From NCBI GenBank assembly GCA_946409545.1, contig CAMJWT010000004.1, forward strand, positions 22,351-86,350: a DNA stretch of 64,000 nucleotides. Reading direction: 5' to 3'. Below the pieces are notes generated by a model. The model was not told where the DNA came from. It did not search any database and was given only the letters and a program-made list of their open reading frames with translations. Made by a program: the position numbers and the translations under genes. Below, in pieces: positions 1 to 7,920 of this stretch (positions within the stretch are counted from its first letter, which is position 1; every line of letters begins with the position of its first letter). This DNA comes from RUG12783 sp946409545 (lineage in GTDB: Bacteria; Bacillota_I; Bacilli_A; RF39; UBA660).

Positions 1-40
1 ACTTTTCTACCTCTAATAAAACTTTATTTTCATAATTCAT
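1..40 (-). CDS. 5' end of an unidentified gene (partial, cut by window edge)
   Basis: A minus-strand ATG at 40-38 opens a frame with no stop to the window edge, giving 13 residues, MNYENKVLLEVEK. A GGAG Shine-Dalgarno sequence lies at 54-51, about 10 bases upstream, and a TATAAT box on the minus strand at 72-67 could be its promoter. The short start resembles the N-terminus of many ABC ATPases (a 'LLEVxxL' beginning) but 13 residues are not enough to assign a function. Confidence 0.5.
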   Translation of the reverse strand, partial: MNYENKVLLEVEK

Positions 41-184
41 ATTAAAATTTCTCCAATTCTACTTTTATTATATATAATACGTTTTATTAACACAAGAACT
101 TAGAAAAAAATAATTTTTAAGTTGAAGTTATTTTACATCAAGTATATATTTTTTTTTGTTTCAACTATAAAAAAGAAGTATTTA

Positions 185-193
185 TGCTATAAT
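185..193 (+). promoter_or_regulatory. Extended -10 promoter for the 261-1370 gene
   Basis: TGC-TATAAT (TGn extended -10) lies at 185-193 about 65 bases before the start codon. No good -35 hexamer is seen at 16-18 bases, which fits an extended -10 promoter. Confidence 0.5.
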
Positions 194-260
194 TAATTTA
201 GAAAAAGTTCAAAATTTTGTATATTTAATTACATTAAAAGCGATTGAAAGGATGGAAATA

Positions 261-1370
261 ATGAGTAGTAGAAAAGCGAAAATTGAAAGTTATTTAGAAA
301 TAATAGATAGAGTGCAAGGAGAAATATTAAATTATCATCCAATTAATGAAGAACAAAGAAGAGATTATAATCATCAAATAAAGAAAATCGAAGATTATAA
401 AAAAGAAATAAATAAACTGACGTATACTAAAGAGGAACTAAAATATCAATCAAGAGTAAATGAGATATCATATAGTGATATTGTTATTCGTGATCTTGAA
501 TTTTCTATCAAAAGTATGACACCACCTTCAACTCAAAAAGTAGCTGATGATAGGGATAATAAAATTAGAATATTAAATGATTATAAACGTATAAAAGAAT
601 TACAACAAACTGCTATAGATATCGAATATAGAAGACGCCCTCTTCAAATTAATGTTCGAGATTTTGACAAAAATTATTGTTTAGTTTCTTTTGAATATGG
701 ATCTGATACACAAAGGAAAGCTATTAACGAAATCTTTGAATTAAGAACATTACCAGATTCTAGAGATAATAAAGAATTACAAGAAAAGGGTCTTTATGTA
801 ACATCATCTTTAAATAATGATAATGGAATCGAATATATTAACTTACCTAAAGATATAGCATTTGAAGTATTAAATGATTTAATTTCTGTACCACATGCAA
901 AAATGAAAATTGGAAATAAAGAAATGCGTTTTCAAGTTAATTATAATGACATGAGAGAAGAATTACATATGGTCAATCCTTTATTTGGTTATCTTGAAGT
1001 ATTTGGTGAATATGAAAACGGATTAAGAGAATATAAAATAACTTTTATCTATGATAGTAAAAGTCAGGTAGATAAAGTATATTTAGACTTTAAAAATAGG
1101 TTTCTTCCTCAACTAGGGGCACTTTCTAAGTATGGAGAAGAAATGGGTGAATATATTAAACCAGCTTTATCTGAAGGACCTAGTTATGGAAAAAATGAAA
1201 TATCATATGTCATTGTTCCTGAAAGCATGATACATGTTATGGCAAAGCACTTGATTAATGATGATGGCGTTATAATGAACGTTGGAGATCAAAGATTTGG
1301 AAAATATGAATATAATTCATTTATGCCTGCGCTTAGTTCACTAATTAATAAAAGCAAAAATAATAGATAA
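261..1370 (+). CDS. Conserved-looking cytoplasmic protein of unknown function
   Basis: Encodes 369 residues from the ATG at 261. An in-frame ATG at 252 is less likely, because the AAGGA Shine-Dalgarno sequence touches it but sits 8 bases before the ATG at 261. No signal peptide, membrane segment or known motif is seen. The first ~130 residues are rich in Glu, Lys, Arg and Ile with heptad-like spacing and are probably helical or coiled coil. The rest is mixed alpha/beta, with no catalytic signature I recognise. It is one of only two plus-strand proteins in the window, has its own promoter and ends at a strong hairpin terminator shared with the convergent smr operon. I do not recognise the family. 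Confidence 0.75.
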   Translation: MSSRKAKIESYLEIIDRVQGEILNYHPINEEQRRDYNHQIKKIEDYKKEINKLTYTKEELKYQSRVNEISYSDIVIRDLEFSIKSMTPPSTQKVADDRDNKIRILNDYKRIKELQQTAIDIEYRRRPLQINVRDFDKNYCLVSFEYGSDTQRKAINEIFELRTLPDSRDNKELQEKGLYVTSSLNNDNGIEYINLPKDIAFEVLNDLISVPHAKMKIGNKEMRFQVNYNDMREELHMVNPLFGYLEVFGEYENGLREYKITFIYDSKSQVDKVYLDFKNRFLPQLGALSKYGEEMGEYIKPALSEGPSYGKNEISYVIVPESMIHVMAKHLINDDGVIMNVGDQRFGKYEYNSFMPALSSLINKSKNNR

Positions 1371-1372
1371 TA

Positions 1373-1408
1373 AAAACTGATAGTCATATAATGATTATCA
1401 GTTTTTTT
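1373..1408. terminator. Bidirectional intrinsic terminator
   Basis: An inverted repeat, AAAACTGATA.. against ..TATCAGTTTT with a short AT loop, has a T-run on the plus side and a run of five Ts on the minus side. It sits between the convergent ends of the 261-1370 gene and the smr gene. Confidence 0.8.
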
Positions 1409-1422
1409 AACATAAAAATATT

Positions 1423-1674
1423 CTATAAATATTTTTCTTTTATTTCTACTATTGTACAACCTGGATTAAAAAAATCAATATAATATGCTTTAATTCTTTT
1501 ATCATTTTTTAAAACTTGATGTACTGTTTTTTTTACTATACCTTCTCCAATACCATGAATGATACATACCTTTTTATTATGAAGAGTTATTTGATCATTA
1601 ATAAATTCTTTTACTAATACTTCAGATGAAAAAGAATATTCTCCATGTAAGTCTAGTGAAGGAAGATTATTCAT
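1423..1674 (-). CDS. Stand-alone Smr-domain protein
   Basis: An 83-residue protein consisting of little more than one Smr domain. The N-terminal LDLHG motif (residues 7-11) and the HGIGEG loop (about residues 40-45, matching the family HGxGxG) are both present. Smr domains in MutS2 and related proteins bind or cleave nucleic acid; in MutS2-type proteins they act on branched DNA or on mRNA at collided ribosomes. Most Smr proteins carry extra domains, and this one has none. It is the last gene of the rel-dtd-pfkB-smr operon, and its start overlaps the end of the pfkB-like gene by 8 bases, which suggests translational coupling. Confidence 0.85.
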   Translation of the reverse strand: MNNLPSLDLHGEYSFSSEVLVKEFINDQITLHNKKVCIIHGIGEGIVKKTVHQVLKNDKRIKAYYIDFFNPGCTIVEIKEKYL

Positions 1675-2554
1675 AATTCATAACCTCTAAAATATCTGGG
1701 ATACCTTTTCTAGTACCATAAGCAGTCGTTGATAAAGCTCCTGTAATATTGGATAATCTTAAAGCTCTTAATAATTCAAAATCATTAGATAGAAAATGAA
1801 CAAAAGCTCCATGGAAAATGTCACCAGCTCCATTAGTATCGATGGTATTTACTTTAATTGATGGTATAAAATGGAATTCATTATTTATTTTAACCATACA
1901 ACCATATGATTCTAAAGTAATAATTAATAAACCTTTATAATCTTTTTGAATTTGATCATAAATTTCTTTTAATCCTTCACGATCTTCATAATTCATTTCT
2001 TTTTTGGTATATTCTTTTGCAAAATCATTAGAACAAACAACATAATCACAATATTTAGATAAAGTTAGAATACCTTCATTAACCCTACCAGCATCAATTA
2101 CTTTAATTGCATTAGGATTATCATTAAATACTTTAAGAGCGGTTTCATAATCATTACCATCAACTAAAATATAATCACAAGATATATTAACACTTCTATT
2201 ATATTTTAATAATGGGCTTTTATTCGTAATAATGGTTCTTGTACATTTTGATAAACTTGTAATAATGTAACTTGTTGTTGTTGGAACACTATCGATTTTC
2301 GCAAACATTGTTTGAACACCAATGTCACTCATCTCTTGTTCAAGGAACACTCCATCACGATCATTTCCAACAGTACTTATAAGAGTTACATCATCATTCC
2401 ATTTTCCTAACAGATATGTTGCATTATTACATGCTCCTCCACCATTCATAAAACGACGATCCCCAATTCTTACTTTCGTATTTTCTTTGGGATATTCATC
2501 AACTGGTAATGTTACATCTAATGCTGATTGACCAATACAAACTATTCTCTTCAT
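1667..2554 (-). CDS. PfkB-family carbohydrate (ribokinase-like) kinase
   Basis: A 295-residue sugar or nucleoside kinase of the PfkB/ribokinase superfamily. The start is the ATG at 2554: GGAG lies 7 bases upstream, and the protein then begins MKRIVCIGQSALD, typical of the family; a longer frame running back into dtd is not needed. The N-terminal glycine-rich substrate motif (GGGACNNA) and the C-terminal signature NTIDTNGAGDIFHGAF, which holds the catalytic Asp and the anion hole, are intact. The substrate cannot be told from sequence: ribokinase, fructokinase and sugar-phosphate kinases are all possible. It is one base downstream of dtd and overlaps smr, so it is an internal operon gene. Confidence 0.85.
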   Translation of the reverse strand: MKRIVCIGQSALDVTLPVDEYPKENTKVRIGDRRFMNGGGACNNATYLLGKWNDDVTLISTVGNDRDGVFLEQEMSDIGVQTMFAKIDSVPTTTSYIITSLSKCTRTIITNKSPLLKYNRSVNISCDYILVDGNDYETALKVFNDNPNAIKVIDAGRVNEGILTLSKYCDYVVCSNDFAKEYTKKEMNYEDREGLKEIYDQIQKDYKGLLIITLESYGCMVKINNEFHFIPSIKVNTIDTNGAGDIFHGAFVHFLSNDFELLRALRLSNITGALSTTAYGTRKGIPDILEVMNYE

Positions 2555-2555
2555 A

Positions 2556-2990
2556 TTATTTCTCCAATATAATGGTTGTTGGACCATCATTTTCAAGTTC
2601 TACTTTCATGTATGCACCAAAGATACCTTTTTCAACATGAACATATTTAGATAATTCTTCATTGAATTTATCATAAAGGATTGTTGATTCTTCACCTTTC
2701 ATAGCTTCAATGTAACTAGGTCTATTACCTTTTTTAGTATCTGCATATAAAGTAAATTGAGAAATTGATAAAACTTCACCACCAGTATCTAAAATACTTA
2801 GGTTCATAACTCCATTTTCATCATCCATAATACGTAAATTAACGATTTTTTTAACCATCGCTAAAATATTATCTAAGGTATCTCCATAAGTAAAACCAAC
2901 AAGTAACATATAACCATTATTAATTTTACCAACTACTTTTTCATCAACCGTTACACTAGCATGATTTACTCTTTGTACTATTACTCTCAT
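2556..2990 (-). CDS. dtd: D-aminoacyl-tRNA deacylase
   Basis: A 144-residue, full-length DTD protein. It frees tRNA from wrongly attached D-amino acids (and glycine on tRNA-Ala), a proofreading step in the cytoplasm. The two family motifs are present: SQFTLYAD, followed by a KKGNRPSY segment, and the C-terminal NDGPTT motif, equivalent to the Gly-cisPro NxGPxT motif that excludes L-amino acids. The start ATG directly abuts the last base of the rel gene (2990), so the two are translationally coupled. The rel-dtd order is typical for Firmicutes. Confidence 0.95.
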   Translation of the reverse strand: MRVIVQRVNHASVTVDEKVVGKINNGYMLLVGFTYGDTLDNILAMVKKIVNLRIMDDENGVMNLSILDTGGEVLSISQFTLYADTKKGNRPSYIEAMKGEESTILYDKFNEELSKYVHVEKGIFGAYMKVELENDGPTTIILEK

Positions 2991-5086
2991 TAGTCTCTAT
3001 TTGCCTCCTTTACGTATTTAAGATTTTTTATTTCTTGCAATAAATTATTTAAATTATCTAAGTTATTTATATAAAAACTCATATTATAACCAATAACATT
3101 ATCATGATAAAAAGTTTTTATTTCATCCATAACAATATTCTTTGTTGTAAATTTAGATAAAATATCCATTAGTTTATTTTCATTATCTCTTAATTCAATT
3201 GTTATACTTGTTAAATATTTATTTTTAGTTATTGGATTAAAAGATACTTCAAGCATACGTTCTTCTAAATGAAGAAGGTTTGAACAAGTTTTTCTATGGA
3301 TTGTAATACCATTATTTCTTGTTATATAACCAACAATATCATCACCAGGTAATGGTTTACAACATGATGCAATATTAACTCTAATATCACTTAAACCAGA
3401 TACATTAATATCAAGTTCATTCTTAATTACTTGTCGATTAACTTGAATTTCTTCTTTTTCTTCTTCATAAATAATATTAATAACAAATTTAGGATTATAT
3501 TTATTACTTGCAACTTCAAGATATAACTCTTCTAAACTACTTATTTTTAATGTCTTTAAAACTTTCTTTTCATTTTCTTCTTTATAGAAATCATCTTTTG
3601 ATATTTTTCTCTTACGAAGTTCTTTATCAATTAAATCTTTACCTGTATTGATAAGTTCATCTTTACGAGTCTTGGCAAAGAAGTTTTTAATCTTACTTTT
3701 AGTAGCATTTAATTTAACAAAACTTAACCAGTCTTCAGATGGACCAGGAGAAGATTTACTTGTATTAATTTTTACAACATCAGAATCTTGTAATATATAG
3801 TTTAATGGAACAATTTGATTATTAACAAGAGCTCCTACCATCGAATCACCTATTTTACTATGAACTTTATAAGCAAAGTCAACAGGGGTACTACCTTTTG
3901 GAAGTTCAATGACATCACCTTTTGGTGTAAAAACATAAATATTATCATAAAGATTAGAATCATTCATTGGATTAAATGACTCATACTCACTATTTTTACT
4001 GGTATCAATAACCGCCTTAAAGAACTCTAGTTTAGCATCAGTATTAGATAAATTAAAGGCACTTCTGTGTTCTTTATATGACCAGTGAGCAGCAAGTCCA
4101 TTCTCTGCTACTTCATTCATGTCATATGTTCTAATTTGAATTTCATACAATTCATTATTAACACCAAAGACCGTTGTATGAAGTGATTGATAACCATTAC
4201 TTTTAGGCATCGCAATAAAATCTTTAAATCTTTTAGCAATTGGTTTAAATCTTGAATGAATTAGTCCTAAAACAAGATAACATTCAGCATCAGTATCAAC
4301 AAGAATACGAAGAGCTAATAGATCATAGATATCACTAAACTTACGTCCTTTATCAAGTTTATTATAGATACTATAAATACTTTTACTACGACCTTTTATT
4401 TCATGTTTGATATTATGTTCATTTAATAAATCCGTTACTTCTTTTAACATTTCATTTATTAAATTATCTCGTTCTACTTTAGTACTATTTAGTTTCTCTA
4501 CAATATCATAGAAAACATCAGGTTTTAAATAACGAAGTGATAAATCTTCAAGTTCACTTTTTAATTTATAAATACCTAAGTGATGAGCAATGGGGGCAAA
4601 AATTTCTAATGTTTCATTAGCAATTTCTTTTTGTTCACTACTATCATAATTTGATAATGTTCTCATTAAGTAAACACGTTCAGCTAAAGTAATAATAATT
4701 ACACGAACATCTTCACTCATTCCTACAATTACTTTTTTATAATATTCTACTAAATAATCATTAGCCGTAGAAAAACTTATTTTATTAAGTTTATATATAC
4801 CATAAGCTAGTTTAACAATTGTAACATCAAAATCTTTTTCTAAATCAGCAAAACTTACTAAATTCTTTGTAAATAAATGATGTAAGAAAGATGCAACAAT
4901 TGTTTCTTCATCTGCTTGTAAGGTTGTTAAAATATTGGCAACATTTAAAATACTCTTAATATCATTTTCATCTAAATATCCACTTACATAATCATAAGCT
5001 TGATTTATGATATTACTAGGAGATAAATATTTACTAACTTCTGTAACAATATCTTTAATCGTATAATCATCTTTTAATTTTGTCAT
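2990..5086 (-). CDS. rel: Rel/SpoT-type (p)ppGpp synthetase with a degenerate hydrolase domain
   Basis: A 698-residue long RelA/SpoT homologue. Order: degenerate HD domain (~20-175), synthetase (~225-340), TGS (~382-442), zinc-finger-like CC region (~570-605) and C-terminal ACT (~625-695). Synthetase motifs are intact: GRSKSIYSIYNK (232-243), RFKD (286-289), YQSLHTT (299-305) and the EIQIRT...AAHWSYKE block. RFKD is the type found in bifunctional Rel enzymes, not in RelA. The hydrolase is not intact. The usual HD pair with its following ED is replaced by HHLFTKN (69-75); the first metal His in the AHxGQxRKSG segment has no counterpart; and ADRLHNMRTL has become AERVYLMRTL (135-144). The protein should therefore make but not degrade (p)ppGpp (inference). 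It is first gene of the rel-dtd-pfkB-smr operon, with a GGTGAT ribosome site and a leader of about 9 bases. Confidence 0.93.
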   Translation of the reverse strand: MTKLKDDYTIKDIVTEVSKYLSPSNIINQAYDYVSGYLDENDIKSILNVANILTTLQADEETIVASFLHHLFTKNLVSFADLEKDFDVTIVKLAYGIYKLNKISFSTANDYLVEYYKKVIVGMSEDVRVIIITLAERVYLMRTLSNYDSSEQKEIANETLEIFAPIAHHLGIYKLKSELEDLSLRYLKPDVFYDIVEKLNSTKVERDNLINEMLKEVTDLLNEHNIKHEIKGRSKSIYSIYNKLDKGRKFSDIYDLLALRILVDTDAECYLVLGLIHSRFKPIAKRFKDFIAMPKSNGYQSLHTTVFGVNNELYEIQIRTYDMNEVAENGLAAHWSYKEHRSAFNLSNTDAKLEFFKAVIDTSKNSEYESFNPMNDSNLYDNIYVFTPKGDVIELPKGSTPVDFAYKVHSKIGDSMVGALVNNQIVPLNYILQDSDVVKINTSKSSPGPSEDWLSFVKLNATKSKIKNFFAKTRKDELINTGKDLIDKELRKRKISKDDFYKEENEKKVLKTLKISSLEELYLEVASNKYNPKFVINIIYEEEKEEIQVNRQVIKNELDINVSGLSDIRVNIASCCKPLPGDDIVGYITRNNGITIHRKTCSNLLHLEERMLEVSFNPITKNKYLTSITIELRDNENKLMDILSKFTTKNIVMDEIKTFYHDNVIGYNMSFYINNLDNLNNLLQEIKNLKYVKEANRD

Positions 5087-5101
5087 ATTATCACCACTTT
5101 C

Positions 5102-5107
5102 ATTATA
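5102..5107 (-). promoter_or_regulatory. -10 box of the rel operon abutting the upstream terminator
   Basis: A perfect TATAAT on the minus strand lies five bases after the T-tract of the 5112-5140 terminator. Transcription should begin around 5095, giving a leader of about 9 bases that consists mainly of the GGTGAT ribosome site. No separate -35 is possible outside the terminator hairpin. Confidence 0.55.
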
Positions 5108-5111
5108 TAAT

Positions 5112-5140
5112 AAAAAAGACTATTTAAATAGTCTTTTTTT
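5112..5140 (-). terminator. Intrinsic terminator of the Big_2 paralogue operon
   Basis: Near-perfect inverted repeat AAAAAGACTATT/AATAGTCTTTTT followed by Ts on the minus strand. It overlaps the stop codon (5139-5141) of the upstream gene. Confidence 0.85.
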
Positions 5141-5420
5141 AATTTACTTTAACACTTACAGTAATCATTGATTTAACATTACCACTACATTTTCCTGATG
5201 GTGATTTAGCATCATATTGAACAGTTTGAGATATAACAGTTGAACCTCTTTTTTTACCAGTAATAACCCAAGTGAAACCAGAAGAATTAATATTTGTTCT
5301 CGATTGAGAAACATAATTACTCCAGCCACTAGCACCATCAGCAGATTGTCTTGTATAGCGTATGAAAGTACCACATTCTCTTGGAAGACTAACGGAAATA
5401 GTTTTAGATTCACCAACACC
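5139..5420 (-). repeat. Near-identical duplicated 3' segment (copy 1)
   Basis: The last ~280 bases of this gene match the last ~280 bases of the gene ending at 6387 at nucleotide level almost throughout, including synonymous positions. The upstream parts of the two genes are far more diverged. This suggests a recent duplication or gene conversion restricted to the C-terminal domain. Confidence 0.7.
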
Positions 5421-6377
5421 AATTGTAATACTTTTTGTAGATACTCCTAATGAGTGAGAATAACTAAAGCAACTATTATAAGAACTATCAATAGGATCAC
5501 TTGATATCTTACATGCTACATTTTTTACTTTCACATTGCAAGTTGCTGTTTTACCATTTGAAGATGTTGCTGTTATTACTGCTGTTCCAGCAGTTTTAGC
5601 AATTACTAAACCATTTTGATCAACAGAAGCAACATTTGTATTACTGCTTCTCCAAGAAATATATTTATTGGTAGCGTTTGTTGGTGATATTGTAACATTC
5701 AATTTTCCTGAAGAACCACTATTTAGATTCATACTTGATTTATTTAAAGTGATTTTATTTACAACAATAGGTTTACTAACTGTAACCTTACATGTTGCTT
5801 TCTTACCATTATTAGAAGTTACTGTTATTGTTGCTGTTCCTTCTTTAATAGCTTTTATTAAACCACCTTGAGTAACGGTTACAACACTAGTATTAGAACT
5901 ACTCCATGTAACATTTTTATTGGTAGCATTACTTGGAGTAATTGATAGAGAAAGTTGCATCGTATAACCAATAATTAATTTTACGTTTGTATTACTTAGT
6001 TTTACTTTACTAACAGCAACTGGTTTTGCTGTCCAATGTGCATATAATGTTTTATTACCATAAAAAACTGTCCCATTATAGACTCTTATACCACCAGAAC
6101 TTGCAGTATACCATCCATTAAAAGTATAACCTTTTCTAGTTGCTGTTGGTAAATTGCCTATTTTATTTCCCTTTTTAATAGATAAACTTTTTCTACTAAC
6201 ACTTCCACCATTACCATTAAAAGAAATAGTAATTTTATTATTGGCTAAAGTATCAATCTCATTAGATTTATTATTATTCTTAAAAGAGTTTATTTTAAAC
6301 ACTAAAAAGAACATAATAATAGTCATCATTACTGTACCAATAATTATTAATAACTTTGGTTTATATTCTTTTTTCAT
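5139..6377 (-). CDS. Membrane-anchored surface protein: InlB-like repeat, two Big_2 domains, shared C-terminal domain
   Basis: A 412-residue exported protein. An N-terminal membrane segment (about 9-27) has no evident cleavage or lipobox, so it probably acts as an anchor. Residues ~47-113 form an InlB B-repeat/Flg_new-like module (GYTFNGWYTASSGG). Two Big_2 Ig-like domains follow (~118-200 and ~202-283; ATNKNVTWSSSNTSVVTV is typical). Residues ~287-412 form a cysteine-containing domain whose last ~80 residues are almost identical to the end of the next gene upstream and related to that of the third paralogue; the core is ASGWSNYVSQSR. I do not recognise this domain. It is the last gene of a three-gene operon. 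Its function is probably adhesion or wall interaction (inference from domains). Confidence 0.85.
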   Translation of the reverse strand: MKKEYKPKLLIIIGTVMMTIIMFFLVFKINSFKNNNKSNEIDTLANNKITISFNGNGGSVSRKSLSIKKGNKIGNLPTATRKGYTFNGWYTASSGGIRVYNGTVFYGNKTLYAHWTAKPVAVSKVKLSNTNVKLIIGYTMQLSLSITPSNATNKNVTWSSSNTSVVTVTQGGLIKAIKEGTATITVTSNNGKKATCKVTVSKPIVVNKITLNKSSMNLNSGSSGKLNVTISPTNATNKYISWRSSNTNVASVDQNGLVIAKTAGTAVITATSSNGKTATCNVKVKNVACKISSDPIDSSYNSCFSYSHSLGVSTKSITIGVGESKTISVSLPRECGTFIRYTRQSADGASGWSNYVSQSRTNINSSGFTWVITGKKRGSTVISQTVQYDAKSPSGKCSGNVKSMITVSVKVN

Positions 6378-6386
6378 AATAACACC

Positions 6387-6670
6387 TTAATTTACTTTAA
6401 CACTTACAGTAATCATTGATTTAACATTACCACTACATTTTCCTGATGGTGATTTAGCATCATATTGAACTGTTTGTGAAACTATAGTAGAACCTCTTTT
6501 TTTACCTGTAACAATCCAAGTGAAACCAGAAGAATTAATATTTGTTCGCGATTGAGAAACATAATTACTCCAGCCACTAGCACCATCCGCTGTTGTTCTT
6601 GTATATTTTATAAAGGTACCACATTCTTTTGGAAGACCAACGGAAATAGATTTAGATTCACCAACACTTA
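6387..6670 (-). repeat. Near-identical duplicated 3' segment (copy 2)
   Basis: Partner of the segment at 5139-5420; see that entry. The long identical stretch starts at the stop codon and continues through the codons for the ASGWSNYVSQSR core. Confidence 0.7.
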
Positions 6671-7919
6671 ACGTTATACTTTTAGTTGAAACTGTTAAAT
6701 GATGTGACCATTTAAAACAACTATTATATTGTTCATCTACTGGATCACTTGATATTTTACAGTGACCTGGAGTACCACCACTTGGCGGATTAGTTGAACC
6801 ACTACTCTTCTTTTTAACCGTTACACTTACATTTTTAGTTATCGTACCAGCTTTAAGAGTAATTACAGCAGTTCCTTCACCAATAGCTGTTATTTTTCCT
6901 TTATTTGATACTGTAGCAACAGATGAATTATTACTAGAGAAAGAAACAGTATCTGTTGTTTCACTAGGTAATACTTCATAAGAAATAGTACTTGTATCAC
7001 CAATATATAATTCGATTTGACTACTACTAGTTAAATTAATACTAGTTGCGGGAATCTCTTTTGGTTTAACGGTAACTTTGGTTGATATAACAATACCATT
7101 AACCGTTTTTAAAGTTATATCACTAGAACCAGTTGATAATCCTTTTATTCTACCTTCTTCAACTGAAACAACATTAGGATTACTACTTGTCCATTTACTA
7201 TATGAACTAATATTAGCGTTCTCGGGTTCATACGTATATGGAATGATTGTTTCATCATCTAATTTAATATTCATTGCTTTACTCTTAAAGATAATCTTTG
7301 AAGGAAGAATAGCATATCCTGTTAAATAATCTTCATCAGTTACATGAACTAGCTTATCAACATGACTATTATTAACAGTAACACGAATTGCGATAATTCC
7401 AGGTTTTAAGCCTTTTAGATTACCATTCTCATCAATTGATGCAATTGATGGGTCAGTAGATTGATATTTAACAAGATAAAAATCATTAGGTGGGATAACT
7501 TCATATTCTATCTTTTTAGTATCACCAACTTTTAGAACTAAATCACCTTCTGGTAAACTAAGATTTTCAATAACATACGTATCATTATAAGTAACAGTTA
7601 CAAAACAATTCTTTTTTTGAGTATCTCCTGTGTTATCAATATATGATATTGTTACATATGAATTACCTGGTCTAAGTCCTTTAACAAGACCTGTTTCTGA
7701 TACAGATACAATATTACTATCAACAGCCATATACTTAATTGAAGCGTTTGAACTATTTTCAACATAAGCTTTTATTTGAGCTTCTTCATTAGCCTTAACA
7801 GTTAATTGATATGTTTCAAGAATTAATTCTTCTTTTTTTGGTTCTTCTTTTGGCGTATTAGAAGAACATCCAAAAGTTACAAGTATTAAAATGATTAATA
7901 TTAAATACCTTTTTTTCAT
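6387..7919 (-). CDS. Big_2-rich surface lipoprotein with shared C-terminal domain
   Basis: A 510-residue predicted lipoprotein: signal peptide with Cys at 18 (TFGC, a slightly non-canonical lipobox), followed by a Pro/Glu/Lys-rich spacer. Four Ig-like Big_2 modules occupy about 30-110, 117-195, 205-285 and 290-370; each carries the family pattern of ..SSNPxVVSV..G.I.GL..G. A Ser/Gly/Pro linker (~372-388) leads to the C-terminal domain (~388-510) shared with both neighbours. That domain holds two Cys near its start (CKISSDP and NSCF) and further Cys in ECGTF and GKCSGN. The gene starts 1 base after the paralogue at 7921 ends and lies 9 bases before the one at 6377, so all three are one transcript. 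Confidence 0.87.
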   Translation of the reverse strand: MKKRYLILIILILVTFGCSSNTPKEEPKKEELILETYQLTVKANEEAQIKAYVENSSNASIKYMAVDSNIVSVSETGLVKGLRPGNSYVTISYIDNTGDTQKKNCFVTVTYNDTYVIENLSLPEGDLVLKVGDTKKIEYEVIPPNDFYLVKYQSTDPSIASIDENGNLKGLKPGIIAIRVTVNNSHVDKLVHVTDEDYLTGYAILPSKIIFKSKAMNIKLDDETIIPYTYEPENANISSYSKWTSSNPNVVSVEEGRIKGLSTGSSDITLKTVNGIVISTKVTVKPKEIPATSINLTSSSQIELYIGDTSTISYEVLPSETTDTVSFSSNNSSVATVSNKGKITAIGEGTAVITLKAGTITKNVSVTVKKKSSGSTNPPSGGTPGHCKISSDPVDEQYNSCFKWSHHLTVSTKSITLSVGESKSISVGLPKECGTFIKYTRTTADGASGWSNYVSQSRTNINSSGFTWIVTGKKRGSTIVSQTVQYDAKSPSGKCSGNVKSMITVSVKVN

Positions 7920-7920
7920 A

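Noticed and set aside
5165..5422. Out-of-frame minus-strand frame inside the Big_2 paralogue
   Set aside because: Overlaps a gene with clear homology in the other frame and has no ribosome site.
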